DNA of 64,000 nucleotides from an uncultured Acidiphilium sp. (GTDB lineage Bacteria > Bacillota > Clostridia > Christensenellales > Borkfalkiaceae): NCBI GenBank assembly GCA_902495325.1, contig CABUWK010000007.1:1-64000 (forward strand). The letters are read 5' to 3'. Of this stretch, positions 32,808 to 41,312 are shown in pieces. The first letter of the stretch is position 1; the number at the start of each line of letters is the position of its first letter. Below the pieces are notes generated by a model. That model saw only the letters and a program-made list of their open reading frames with translations, made no database searches and had not been told where the DNA came from. The translations under genes and the position numbers were made by a program.

Positions 32808-34617
32808 CTTTTATCCCCTCTTCGGAAAAAATTGAAAAATCGTAGGTATTTAAAGTGATTTTACTAAGTTTTATGCCGCGTGTAATCTCGTGTGTTTCCT
32901 TATTCGCGTTTAAGATTGCGCTTTCCGGTCCGCAGTTTACGGCAACCGTCACGCAGGAAGTCCGATTCTTCCTCGTAAAGACGATCACACCCCTTTCGTA
33001 CCTGAGTCCGTACACCGCTCCGTCCCGGAAACAGGAATGTTCTCTTCTCAGTTTCCCGAGGAACCGATAAAACGAAAGGATCTCTTCGTCTTCTTCTCCC
33101 CACGGATAACACTTGCGGTTAAACGGATCCTTATTCCCCGTAAGCCCCGCCTCGTCTCCGTAATACACGCACGGCACGCCGTACAGCGTAAACTGAAGCA
33201 TTGCCGCGCAGAAGAGCATCTTTTTCGCCCTCGCGTATTCTTCCCCGGATAAAGTCTCTGCCGCCATCTCTTCCCTCGTTTCCGCAAGTTTTCCGTACTT
33301 TCCGAAAACAGTGAGAATTCTCGGCGTATCGTGCGTGCCGAGGATGTTCATCAGAGAATGCAAAGCCGCGGCGGGATAATGATCGATCTGCATCCGGATC
33401 AGCTCGTATAAACCTTTCGCTCTGCCCGAAATCACGTAATCGACGATCGCGTTTTTCAAGGGATAGTTCATCACGGAATCGAGCTCGTCCCCCTGAAAAT
33501 ACTTCCGCCGCGCGCCGTAAGCGATCTTGTTCGTGGCGTCCTCCCACACTTCGCCTATCACAACGTTCTCCGCATCTATCTCCTTCGCCTTTCTCCGGAT
33601 ATCCCGCAAAAAGGTATCCTCGATCTCGTCCGCCACGTCGAGACGAACGCCGCGGAAGCCGAACGAAAGATATTTTTCGATCACGCCGTTTTTTCCGGCG
33701 ATAAACTTCTGAAATCCGACGCAGCGTTTATCGATCGAAGGCAGGGTTTCTATTCCCCACCAGCTCTCGTATTCTTTCGGATAACTGGTGAAGTTATACC
33801 AGAAATAATAAGGGGACTCTTTTGCCTGGTACGCCCCTAAGGACGGATATCTCCCGTATTTGTTGAAATAGAGGCTGTCGTCTCCCGTGTGGTTATAAAC
33901 CCCGTCGAACAGAAAGGAGATCCCCTCTTCCCTTGCGGAAAGAAGCAGTTCTCTGAGTTCGCTCTCCGTTCCGAGAAGAGCGTCCGGCTTCAGATAGTCT
34001 CCCGTATCGTAGCGATGATTGCTCCTCGCCTCGCTCACGGGATTCAGATACACGTGCGTAACGCCGAGCGAGCGAAGATAGGAAAGTTTCCGTTCGATCC
34101 CTTTGAAATTGCCGCCGAAGAAATCGGAATTGGTGATTTTCCCGTTTTCGTCCGGCAGATATTCCGGCATTCCGCCCCAGTCCCGTCTCAGGCGTTTTCC
34201 CGCGGGATCTCCGAACCCTTCCGCACGGAAAAACCGATCGGGAAAGATCTGATACATCACGCCGCCCCGGAACGAGGAAGGAGTGTCGTACCCCTCTTTC
34301 GTCACAAGAAGCTGATATTCCGCCGGGTCTTCCGAAAATTCGGCAAACAGCCCTGCGCCCGCGCCGATCCTGCCGACGTCGGACAGAAAGGTATAGAAAT
34401 ACAGACCGACGGGAAGCACGGGTAACGTTACGGTAAACAGATCGCCCCGGCGATCTGCGGGAACGATCCTTCCTTCCCCCGTTTCGTCCCACCTGAGGGA
34501 CAGTTTACAGTCGGAAGCGCCTTCGATCTTTATCGTAAGCCTTACGGGTTTGTTTTCCGTCACCGCCCCGATTTCGCTTTTGCAAAAAGGGTCGGTCGGG
34601 TCGTAATAAACATTCAT
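32791..34617 (-). CDS. GH13 alpha-amylase family glycoside hydrolase
   Basis: A cytoplasmic alpha-glucan hydrolase of family GH13, like neopullulanase or maltodextrin glucosidase. I start at the ATG ending at 34617 (608 residues, MNVYYDPTDP); the longer frame is glgP read out of frame. An N-terminal beta-rich domain (about 1-120) precedes the catalytic barrel, which has FLFDGVYNHTG, FRGVRLDVADE, VIGEVWED and ILGTHDT, covering the conserved regions and all three acidic catalytic residues. No signal peptide is present. It lies 20 bases after glgP, and no strong ribosome binding site is visible, so coupling is likely. Confidence 0.9.
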   Translation of the reverse strand: MNVYYDPTDPFCKSEIGAVTENKPVRLTIKIEGASDCKLSLRWDETGEGRIVPADRRGDLFTVTLPVLPVGLYFYTFLSDVGRIGAGAGLFAEFSEDPAEYQLLVTKEGYDTPSSFRGGVMYQIFPDRFFRAEGFGDPAGKRLRRDWGGMPEYLPDENGKITNSDFFGGNFKGIERKLSYLRSLGVTHVYLNPVSEARSNHRYDTGDYLKPDALLGTESELRELLLSAREEGISFLFDGVYNHTGDDSLYFNKYGRYPSLGAYQAKESPYYFWYNFTSYPKEYESWWGIETLPSIDKRCVGFQKFIAGKNGVIEKYLSFGFRGVRLDVADEIEDTFLRDIRRKAKEIDAENVVIGEVWEDATNKIAYGARRKYFQGDELDSVMNYPLKNAIVDYVISGRAKGLYELIRMQIDHYPAAALHSLMNILGTHDTPRILTVFGKYGKLAETREEMAAETLSGEEYARAKKMLFCAAMLQFTLYGVPCVYYGDEAGLTGNKDPFNRKCYPWGEEDEEILSFYRFLGKLRREHSCFRDGAVYGLRYERGVIVFTRKNRTSCVTVAVNCGPESAILNANKETHEITRGIKLSKITLNTYDFSIFSEEGIKDGNGI

Positions 34618-34637
34618 AATTTGTCTGTCGGAATCCT

Positions 34638-37073
34638 TCAGCGGATCTGTTTCAGATGCCAGATATTGTCGGCATATTCGCGGATGCTCCGGTCGGCGGA
34701 GAAGATCCCTGCCCCGGCGATGTTGTGAAGAGACATTCTGTTCCAGCGCATCGGATCGGCATACGTTTCGTCCGCCTTTTTGTGTACGGCGAGATAATCG
34801 CTGAAATCGGCAAGACACATATACGGATCGGCAACGGGAGATCCGGTAAGAAGATAGTTTGCGATGTTTTCGAAACTTTCGCCGTTGAACCCTTGTTTCA
34901 ACGCCGCCGCGATCTTTCTGATCTGAACGTTTTCGTTATAATATACCGTCGCGTTGTACCCGTGTTTCCAGAGATCCTCCACCTCTTTGGCATTCATGCC
35001 GAAAATGAAAATATTGTCCTCTCCGACCTGCTCTTTCATTTCCACGTTCGCCCCGTCGAGCGTGCCGATCGTAAGCGCGCCGTTGATCATGAACTTCATG
35101 TTCCCCGTGCCGCTCGCCTCTTTGCCCGCCGTGGAGATCTGCTCGGAAATTTCGGTTGCCGGCATAAGCGTTTCCGCCATGGTGACGCAGTAATCTTCCA
35201 GATAGACCACGTTCAGTTTTTCGCGGATGCGCCGGTCCGGATTTTTCCGGATATCTTCCGAAAGGAAGCAAAGCAGCTTGATGATCTGTTTCGCCATGTA
35301 ATACCCGGGCGCCGCCTTCGCTCCGAAAATAAATGTTTTCGGCTGAACGGGAAGATCGGGGTTTTCTTTCAGTTCGTTATAGAGATGGATGATATACATC
35401 GCGTTCAGAAGCTGCCGTTTGTATTCGTGCAGTCTTTTTGCCTGAACGTCGAACAGACTGTCGGGGTCGATCTTTACGCCCTGTTTTCTGAAAGCGTATT
35501 CCGCAAGCTGTTCTTTTTTAATCTTTTTTATCTCGGCAAGCCGTTTCAGCACCGTTTCGTCGTTTTCGAACGCCTTAAACTTCGCAAGTTCGGAAGCGTC
35601 TTTCACGAAACCTTCCCCGATACAGTCGACCAGAAGAGACGAAAGCTCTTTGTTGGACTGGCAAAGCCATCTTCTGTAAGCGATGCCGTTCGTAACGTTG
35701 GTAAACTTTTCGGGATAAACGTCGTTGAAATCCTTGAAAATACTGTTTTTGATAATCTCGCTGTGAAGCGCGGAAACGCCGTTTACTTTGTGAGAGGCGA
35801 TCACGGAAAGGTTTGCCATTCTCACCTGCCCGTGCGAGAGGATCGACATTCTTTCGATCTTATCCCAGTCGCCCGGATAACGTTGCCACATCTGCCCGCA
35901 GAAACGCTGATTGATCTCCTTGATAATGGCGTGAATTCTCGGCAGGCGTCTTTCGATAAGATCTTCCTGCCATTTTTCGAGCGCTTCGCTCATAACGGTA
36001 TGGTTCGTGTATGCCACCGTTCTCGTCACGATATCCCAGGCATCGTCCCACGAAAGACCGTGTTCGTCCATCAGAAGTCTCATCATCTCGGGGATGCAGA
36101 GCGCAGGATGCGTATCGTTGATATGGATCGCCGCGAGATCGGGAAGGGTGTGAATATCGTCGTATCTGCGGATATGCCCGTCGATGATGTTCTGCAAGGA
36201 CGCCGAAACGAGAAAATACTGCTGTTTTAAACGGAGAGACTTTCCTTCCGCATGGTTATCCGAAGGATAAAGGACTTTGGAAATGAGCTCCGCATCGTTA
36301 TTTTCCTGCATGCAGCGCACGTAATCCCCTTCGGAAAAGGAATTCATGTCGAAGTTCCGCACGCTTTTCGAAGCCCACAGTCTCAGAACGGAAACCGCCT
36401 CGGAATCTTTGCCGGAGATCATCATATCGTACGGAACGGCTTCCACTTCCCGATAGTCCACGTGGTGCACCTTCATGCCCTGCGCCGTCCATTCCTCTTC
36501 GATCCTGCCGTCGAACTTCACCCGCACGGCAAGATCGGAACGCTGCGTAAGCCAGACTTCTCCGCCGGGCAGCCAGTTATCCGGAAGTTCCGTCTGCCAG
36601 CCGTCCACGATCTTCTGCTTGAAAAGCCCGTATTCGTAGCGGATGGAAAAGCCCATTGCGGGATAATCCTGCGTGGCGAGAGCGTCCATAAAGCAGGCGG
36701 CAAGCCTGCCGAGCCCGCCGTTTCCGAGCCCCGCATCCGGTTCGAGCTCGTAAAGATCGTCCAGCGTGAGCTTGCTTCCCTTCAGTGCGTCGTTAAACGC
36801 CTTTTCGATCCCGAGATTATAAACGTTGTTCTTCAGAGATCTGCCGAGCAAAAATTCCATGCAGAGATAGTAAACCCTTTTACCCCGCGCCGATTTCGTT
36901 TTGTAGTGATAGGCGTTTCTCTTTTCGAGCAGAATATCTCTCACCGCCATCACGACGGCTTTGTACGTCTGCTCTTTCGTCGCTTCTTTCAGCGAAACGC
37001 CGAAATAACGCGAAAGTTTCCCGGCGATCGCCTCTTTTGCTTCTTTTGCGGTAATTTTACCGACCGTATTCAT
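34638..37073 (-). CDS. glgP: Glycogen/starch phosphorylase
   Basis: GlgP releases glucose 1-phosphate from alpha-1,4-glucans using pyridoxal phosphate. The 811-residue protein has the usual length. It shows GNGGLGRLAACFMDALAT (N-terminal catalytic segment), the QNNDAELIS-like region, and the PLP-lysine stretch EASGTGNMKFMINGA near the C terminus. The neighbours glgA upstream and GH13 downstream define a glycogen operon. GGAG lies about 11 bases before the ATG. Confidence 0.96.
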   Translation of the reverse strand: MNTVGKITAKEAKEAIAGKLSRYFGVSLKEATKEQTYKAVVMAVRDILLEKRNAYHYKTKSARGKRVYYLCMEFLLGRSLKNNVYNLGIEKAFNDALKGSKLTLDDLYELEPDAGLGNGGLGRLAACFMDALATQDYPAMGFSIRYEYGLFKQKIVDGWQTELPDNWLPGGEVWLTQRSDLAVRVKFDGRIEEEWTAQGMKVHHVDYREVEAVPYDMMISGKDSEAVSVLRLWASKSVRNFDMNSFSEGDYVRCMQENNDAELISKVLYPSDNHAEGKSLRLKQQYFLVSASLQNIIDGHIRRYDDIHTLPDLAAIHINDTHPALCIPEMMRLLMDEHGLSWDDAWDIVTRTVAYTNHTVMSEALEKWQEDLIERRLPRIHAIIKEINQRFCGQMWQRYPGDWDKIERMSILSHGQVRMANLSVIASHKVNGVSALHSEIIKNSIFKDFNDVYPEKFTNVTNGIAYRRWLCQSNKELSSLLVDCIGEGFVKDASELAKFKAFENDETVLKRLAEIKKIKKEQLAEYAFRKQGVKIDPDSLFDVQAKRLHEYKRQLLNAMYIIHLYNELKENPDLPVQPKTFIFGAKAAPGYYMAKQIIKLLCFLSEDIRKNPDRRIREKLNVVYLEDYCVTMAETLMPATEISEQISTAGKEASGTGNMKFMINGALTIGTLDGANVEMKEQVGEDNIFIFGMNAKEVEDLWKHGYNATVYYNENVQIRKIAAALKQGFNGESFENIANYLLTGSPVADPYMCLADFSDYLAVHKKADETYADPMRWNRMSLHNIAGAGIFSADRSIREYADNIWHLKQIR

Positions 37074-37163
37074 TCCGTATTTTTCTCCTCTTTCCCCGGT
37101 GTTTTCCGGGAAAACCCTTTCCGGTTTTTCCTTCGTTCACCTTTTCCCCGTTTGTTTCCGGCA

Positions 37164-37179
37164 GGCGGAACGTTCCGCC
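37164..37179. other. Perfect palindrome after glgA
   Basis: GGCGGAACGTTCCGCC is a perfect 16-base palindrome located four bases after the glgA stop. In RNA it would fold as a GC-rich hairpin, but no T-run follows on the minus strand. It may protect or process the mRNA between glgA and glgP, or be a protein site. Confidence 0.6.
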
Positions 37180-37183
37180 ATGG

Positions 37184-38848
37184 TCAGCCGAGCATCGAAC
37201 GATAAAGTTCCTCGTAACTTTCCGCAGACTTTTTCCAGCTGAAATCCGCCGTCATCGCCCGCTTCACGAGGGGCAACCATTCCTCTTTGTTGCCGAAGGA
37301 ATAGATCGCGTCTTTTAAAACGTAAAGCATTTCGTGCGCATTGTAATTTTTGAATGTAAATCCGATACCGCCCGAACGGTCGCCCGCATTGTGAGGAACG
37401 ATACTGTCCGCAAGACCGCCCGTTTCTCTTACCACGGGAATCGTGCCGTAACGCGCGGCGATCATCTGCGAAAGCCCGCAGGGCTCCTGTTTACTCGGCA
37501 TCAGGAAAATATCCGCGCCGGAATACAGTTTGCTCGCAAGATCTTTGTTGTATGCGACGATCGCGCGGCATTTCCCGCTGTACCTTTCCGCAATGTAACG
37601 GAAATAATCTTCGTATTCGCTTTCGCCTTTCCCGAGGATCACAACCTGAACGTCTTCGCTTAAAAGATCTTCGAACACGCATTTGATCAGGTCGAGCCCC
37701 TTTGCCGCCACAAGCCGCGAGATCACGGCGATCACGGGCGTTTCCTCTTTCTGAGGAAGCGCAAGCATTTTCTGCAATTCTTTCTTGCAGATCTTCTTGC
37801 CCGAAAGGTCGGTTGCGGAATAATTCGCGAAAAGCTTTTTGTCCGTTTCGGGATCATAAACCGTTTCGTCGATCCCGTTCAGGATGCCGCAGAGTTTATA
37901 TTCGTTGCGGGACGTCATATATTCGAGCCCGTGCGCAAAGAAGGGGTTTTTGATCTCGCTCGCATAAGTTCTGCTCACCGTGGAGAACCTCTCCGCAAGT
38001 TCCATCGCCCCCTTCATCAGGTTGATGCAGCCGTCGTAATCGACGATGCTCGCACAGTAAGACGGAAGCCCGAACAATTCCTCGAGAAGTTCGTGTCCGT
38101 ATTTCCCCTGATATTCTATATTATGAATGGTAAACAGCGCGCGGATATGATCGAACCCGTAACGATTGCGGTAAATGGTCTTCAGATAAATGACCGAAAG
38201 CGCGGTCTGCCAGTCGTGGCAATGGAGAAGATCGGGATAATAATCGAGATAGCACATCATCTCGAGAACGGCTCTCGAGAAGAAGGCAAACCGCTCGCCG
38301 TCGTCGAAAAAGCCGTAAAGCCCCTTTCTCTTGAAATAATATTCGTTGTCGATGAAATAGAAGGTGACCCCTTCGTATTTATAGCTGAAAAGTCCGCAAT
38401 ACTGGTTTCTCCACGCGACGGGAACGTTGAAATTCCCTTCGAACTTGAAATTCGCGCGGAAAGACGGATCGATGTCCGCATACAGCGGAATCGCAACGCG
38501 GATATCGTATTTTCCGTTTGCCGCAAGAGCTTTGGGAAGCGAACCGATCACGTCGGCAAGACCGCCCGTCCCCGCAAACGGATTCGCTTCGGACGCCACG
38601 AAAAGTACGGACTGCAGGAAAGAAATCCCGATCTCCGGCGCGGAAACCGTTTCTTCCATTCCGGCTGCAACGTTTTTTTCTTTAACGTTTTTTTCTTTGT
38701 CCGCCGTCTTTTTCGGCGTCTTTTTTTTCGTTTCTTCCGCCTTTGTTTCAATCTTTACGGATTTATCCGCTTTTGCGGTTTTATTAACCGTTTTCGGTTG
38801 TTTCTGATTTTTCGTATTTTTCATCTCTTCCGAGTTGTTTTCCTTCAT
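37184..38848 (-). CDS. glgA: Glycogen synthase with low-complexity N-terminal extension
   Basis: GlgA transfers glucose from ADP-glucose to the growing alpha-1,4 glucan (GT5). The GT-B core begins at about residue 80 with SVLFVASEANPF and continues to ESYEELYRSML. The usual KTGGL nucleotide motif reads GTGGL at 93-97. The first ~75 residues are a Lys/Thr/Glu-rich low-complexity tail not found in typical GlgA (about 480 residues; here 554). The long start is favoured by GGAGG before its ATG; the internal Met64 has no such site. The tail includes a tandem 15-base repeat at DNA level (38669-38698). Confidence 0.93.
   Translation of the reverse strand: MKENNSEEMKNTKNQKQPKTVNKTAKADKSVKIETKAEETKKKTPKKTADKEKNVKEKNVAAGMEETVSAPEIGISFLQSVLFVASEANPFAGTGGLADVIGSLPKALAANGKYDIRVAIPLYADIDPSFRANFKFEGNFNVPVAWRNQYCGLFSYKYEGVTFYFIDNEYYFKRKGLYGFFDDGERFAFFSRAVLEMMCYLDYYPDLLHCHDWQTALSVIYLKTIYRNRYGFDHIRALFTIHNIEYQGKYGHELLEELFGLPSYCASIVDYDGCINLMKGAMELAERFSTVSRTYASEIKNPFFAHGLEYMTSRNEYKLCGILNGIDETVYDPETDKKLFANYSATDLSGKKICKKELQKMLALPQKEETPVIAVISRLVAAKGLDLIKCVFEDLLSEDVQVVILGKGESEYEDYFRYIAERYSGKCRAIVAYNKDLASKLYSGADIFLMPSKQEPCGLSQMIAARYGTIPVVRETGGLADSIVPHNAGDRSGGIGFTFKNYNAHEMLYVLKDAIYSFGNKEEWLPLVKRAMTADFSWKKSAESYEELYRSMLG
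38669..38698. repeat. Tandem 15-base repeat inside glgA
   Basis: Two perfect direct copies of a 15-base unit (AACGTTTTTTTCTTT on the plus strand) at 38669-38683 and 38684-38698. On the coding strand each encodes KEKNV, within the low-complexity N-terminal tail of GlgA. The T7 runs make it a likely slippage or copy-number site that keeps frame. Confidence 0.85.
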
Positions 38849-38891
38849 TTTATTGCCCTCCGCTATTTAACTGATTCCTTCTTTCTTTTCT

Positions 38892-40001
38892 TTAAATTAC
38901 CGTCCCTTTCGACACGTAGAAAGGATGCGTTTCGCAACCGGAAAGATTTCTGCGGTCACGGATAACCACGTTTTTATCGGTAATGATGCAATTCAGCGTT
39001 ACGTTTTCTCCCGTGATCGTGTTCTGCATCACGACGGAATTCCGGATCACCGTACCCCTGCCCACTTTCACGCCGCGGAAGATGACACTGTCATAAACCT
39101 CCCCTTCGATCTTGCACCCGTCGGCGATCAGCGAATTTTTTACCACCGCGTTTTCGCCGTATTCGGTCGGCGTGGAATCTTTCACTTTCGTATAAACGTT
39201 CGATTTACGGAATACGGCATTCCTCACGTCCGCGCTTAAAAAGCGCATGTTCTCCTCGTAATATTTCTGCATGGAGGTGATCTCCGCATAATATCCTTCG
39301 AGAAGATACCCGTAAATACGCAGGCTTTTCAGTCCCGGCATCACGATCTCTTTCAGAAAATGCGTTTTACCGTGCGCAACCGCTTCGCCGATCAGGGAGA
39401 TCAGCAACACGCGGCTCACAACGCAGATGTTCGTGTATAAGTTCACCGTTGCCCTTTTCGACTCGAAGGCAAGTTCCTTCACCCTTCCGTCTTCTTCGAG
39501 AGCGAGATAGATATTGGAAGTTCCGTCCACTTCTCTTCTGTTTTTTGACACGTAAACCATCGTGAGGTCCGCGTTTTTTTCGACGTGCCGTTTCACAACT
39601 TCCCGCAGGTCGACGCTGCACACCATATCGGAATCGCTCATCACCACGTATTCCTCCGTCGATTTCGAAAGAAACCCGATCACGTTTTTCAAAGCCTCGA
39701 GCCGCGTGGTGTAAAGAGAATTGTTTTCGTGCGCGCCGAAAGGCGGAAGAATATACAAACCGCCGTAATGCCGGGCAAGATCCCAGTCCTTACCACTGCC
39801 GAGGTGATCCATCAGCGACTGATAATTACTCTTCGTGATAACGCCCACCTTATCGATATCGGAATTCACCATATTGGAAAGGGCGAAATCGATCAGACGA
39901 TACCTGCCGCAGAAAGGCACGGAAGCGATCGTACGCTTCACCGTAAGCTCGGGAACGTTCCCGTCGTGTATATTTGAAAAAATAAGTCCTAACGCGTTCA
40001 T
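38892..40001 (-). CDS. glgD: Glucose-1-phosphate adenylyltransferase subunit GlgD
   Basis: GlgD is the non-canonical partner of GlgC in Firmicute ADP-glucose pyrophosphorylase. The 369-residue protein has a nucleotidyltransferase-like N-terminal part but lacks the GGxGxRL loop present in GlgC: it starts MNALGLIFSNIHDGNVPELT. PFCGRYRLIDFALSNMVNSDI and the C-terminal left-handed beta-helix repeats (for example NSVVMQNTITG) are intact. The start overlaps the glgC stop by four bases, which supports stoichiometric co-translation. Confidence 0.94.
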   Translation of the reverse strand: MNALGLIFSNIHDGNVPELTVKRTIASVPFCGRYRLIDFALSNMVNSDIDKVGVITKSNYQSLMDHLGSGKDWDLARHYGGLYILPPFGAHENNSLYTTRLEALKNVIGFLSKSTEEYVVMSDSDMVCSVDLREVVKRHVEKNADLTMVYVSKNRREVDGTSNIYLALEEDGRVKELAFESKRATVNLYTNICVVSRVLLISLIGEAVAHGKTHFLKEIVMPGLKSLRIYGYLLEGYYAEITSMQKYYEENMRFLSADVRNAVFRKSNVYTKVKDSTPTEYGENAVVKNSLIADGCKIEGEVYDSVIFRGVKVGRGTVIRNSVVMQNTITGENVTLNCIITDKNVVIRDRRNLSGCETHPFYVSKGTVI

Positions 40002-41200
40002 TGATCTCCCCCTCTCACGTCGCAGTCCGCCATCGTTCCGCCATCAACAACAGAATGATCCGAAACGGAAATTTCTCTACCTAAAACGGTAATTTTTCTC
40101 GTTTTATCTTCACACTTTCCTATGCAACACCCCTTGCCGACGGTAACGTTTTCATCCACGATGGCATTTTCGATCACGCTGTCTTCGCCGATCACCGTTC
40201 CGCTGAACACGATGGAATTTCTGAGCACCGCCCCCGTTTTTACGGTCACGTTGTTCGAAAGAATGCAGTTCTCAACCGTTCCGTCGATCTCGCACCCGGA
40301 AGCGATCATCGAATTGACCGTTCTTCCGTGTTCGCCGATAAACTGCGGCGGCGCGATCGGATTACGGGAACGGATCCGCCACGTTTCATCCGAAATATCG
40401 AATTTCGGCGATTCGCCCAACAGATCCATATTCGATTCGTACAGAGAAGAAATCGTTCCCACGTCTCTCCAATACCCGTTGAAAAGATAAGAAACCATCT
40501 TTTCGCCCGCGGCAAGCATGGCGGGAAGAACGTTTTTCCCGAAATCTTTCTGGCTGGCGGGATCTTTCTCGTCTTCTTCGAGATAGCGGTAAAGCTTATC
40601 TGCGGAAAACACGTAAATTCCCATGGAAGCCAGATCGCTTTTCGGCTGTTTCGGTTTTTCTTCGAACTGATAGATCGTTCCCTCTTCGTCCGTATTCAGG
40701 ATCCCGAACCGGGACGCATCGGATAACGGAACGCGGATCGCCGCGATCGTACAGGCGGCGCCGGTTTGTTTGTGCCGTTCGATCATCCGGGCATAATCCA
40801 TTTTGTAGATATGGTCTCCGGAAAGGATCAGAACGTATGCGGGATCGTATCGCCTGATGAAGGACAGATTCTGATAGATGGCGTTCGCCGTCCCTTTGAA
40901 CCATTCCGAACCGCTTTTCGCCTGATAGGGGGAAAGGATATGTACCCCGCCGTAAGTACGGTCGAGATCCCACGGTTCGCCGTTCCCGATATAGTCGTTC
41001 AGTACGAGCGGCTGATACTGGGTCAGAACACCGACGGTATCGATCCCCGAATTGATGCAGTTCGAAAGAGGAAAATCGATGATACGGTATTTTCCCCCGA
41101 ACGGAACGGCAGGCTTTGCGATCTTGTTCGTAAGCGCGTAAAGCCGGCTTCCCTGTCCTCCCGCGAGCAACATTGCCACGCATTCTTTTTTCTTTTTCAT
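39998..41200 (-). CDS. glgC: Glucose-1-phosphate adenylyltransferase GlgC
   Basis: GlgC makes ADP-glucose from glucose 1-phosphate and ATP and is the committed step of glycogen synthesis. The 400-residue product has the nucleotide loop LLAGGQGSRLYALT at about 11-24, KPAVPFGGKYRIIDFPLSN, the YGGVHIL and LSGDHIYKMDY segments, and C-terminal hexapeptide repeats. GGGAGG lies six bases before the ATG. It is coupled to glgD and follows glgB by about 112 bases, a gap that holds a hairpin at 41253-41280. Confidence 0.96.
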   Translation of the reverse strand: MKKKKECVAMLLAGGQGSRLYALTNKIAKPAVPFGGKYRIIDFPLSNCINSGIDTVGVLTQYQPLVLNDYIGNGEPWDLDRTYGGVHILSPYQAKSGSEWFKGTANAIYQNLSFIRRYDPAYVLILSGDHIYKMDYARMIERHKQTGAACTIAAIRVPLSDASRFGILNTDEEGTIYQFEEKPKQPKSDLASMGIYVFSADKLYRYLEEDEKDPASQKDFGKNVLPAMLAAGEKMVSYLFNGYWRDVGTISSLYESNMDLLGESPKFDISDETWRIRSRNPIAPPQFIGEHGRTVNSMIASGCEIDGTVENCILSNNVTVKTGAVLRNSIVFSGTVIGEDSVIENAIVDENVTVGKGCCIGKCEDKTRKITVLGREISVSDHSVVDGGTMADCDVRGGDQ

Positions 41201-41252
41201 AACATCCTCCCGACTTTTCTTCCGAAAAGCCGATCCATCATATATTGATCGC

Positions 41253-41280
41253 GGAAAAGGGTTCTCATCTGCCCTTTTCC
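41253..41280. other. Stem-loop between glgB and glgC
   Basis: GGAAAAGGG (41253-41261) pairs perfectly with CCCTTTTCC (41272-41280). No T-run follows on the minus strand, so I do not call it a terminator. It might modulate the amount of downstream message. Confidence 0.55.
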
Positions 41281-41312
41281 TGTTTATTTTCTTAAATCCG
41301 GCAGGTACGGAA

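Noticed and set aside
32791..34818. GH13 frame extended to 34818
   Set aside because: The added 67 codons overlap the glgP 3' end in another frame and have no similarity to GH13 N-terminal domains.
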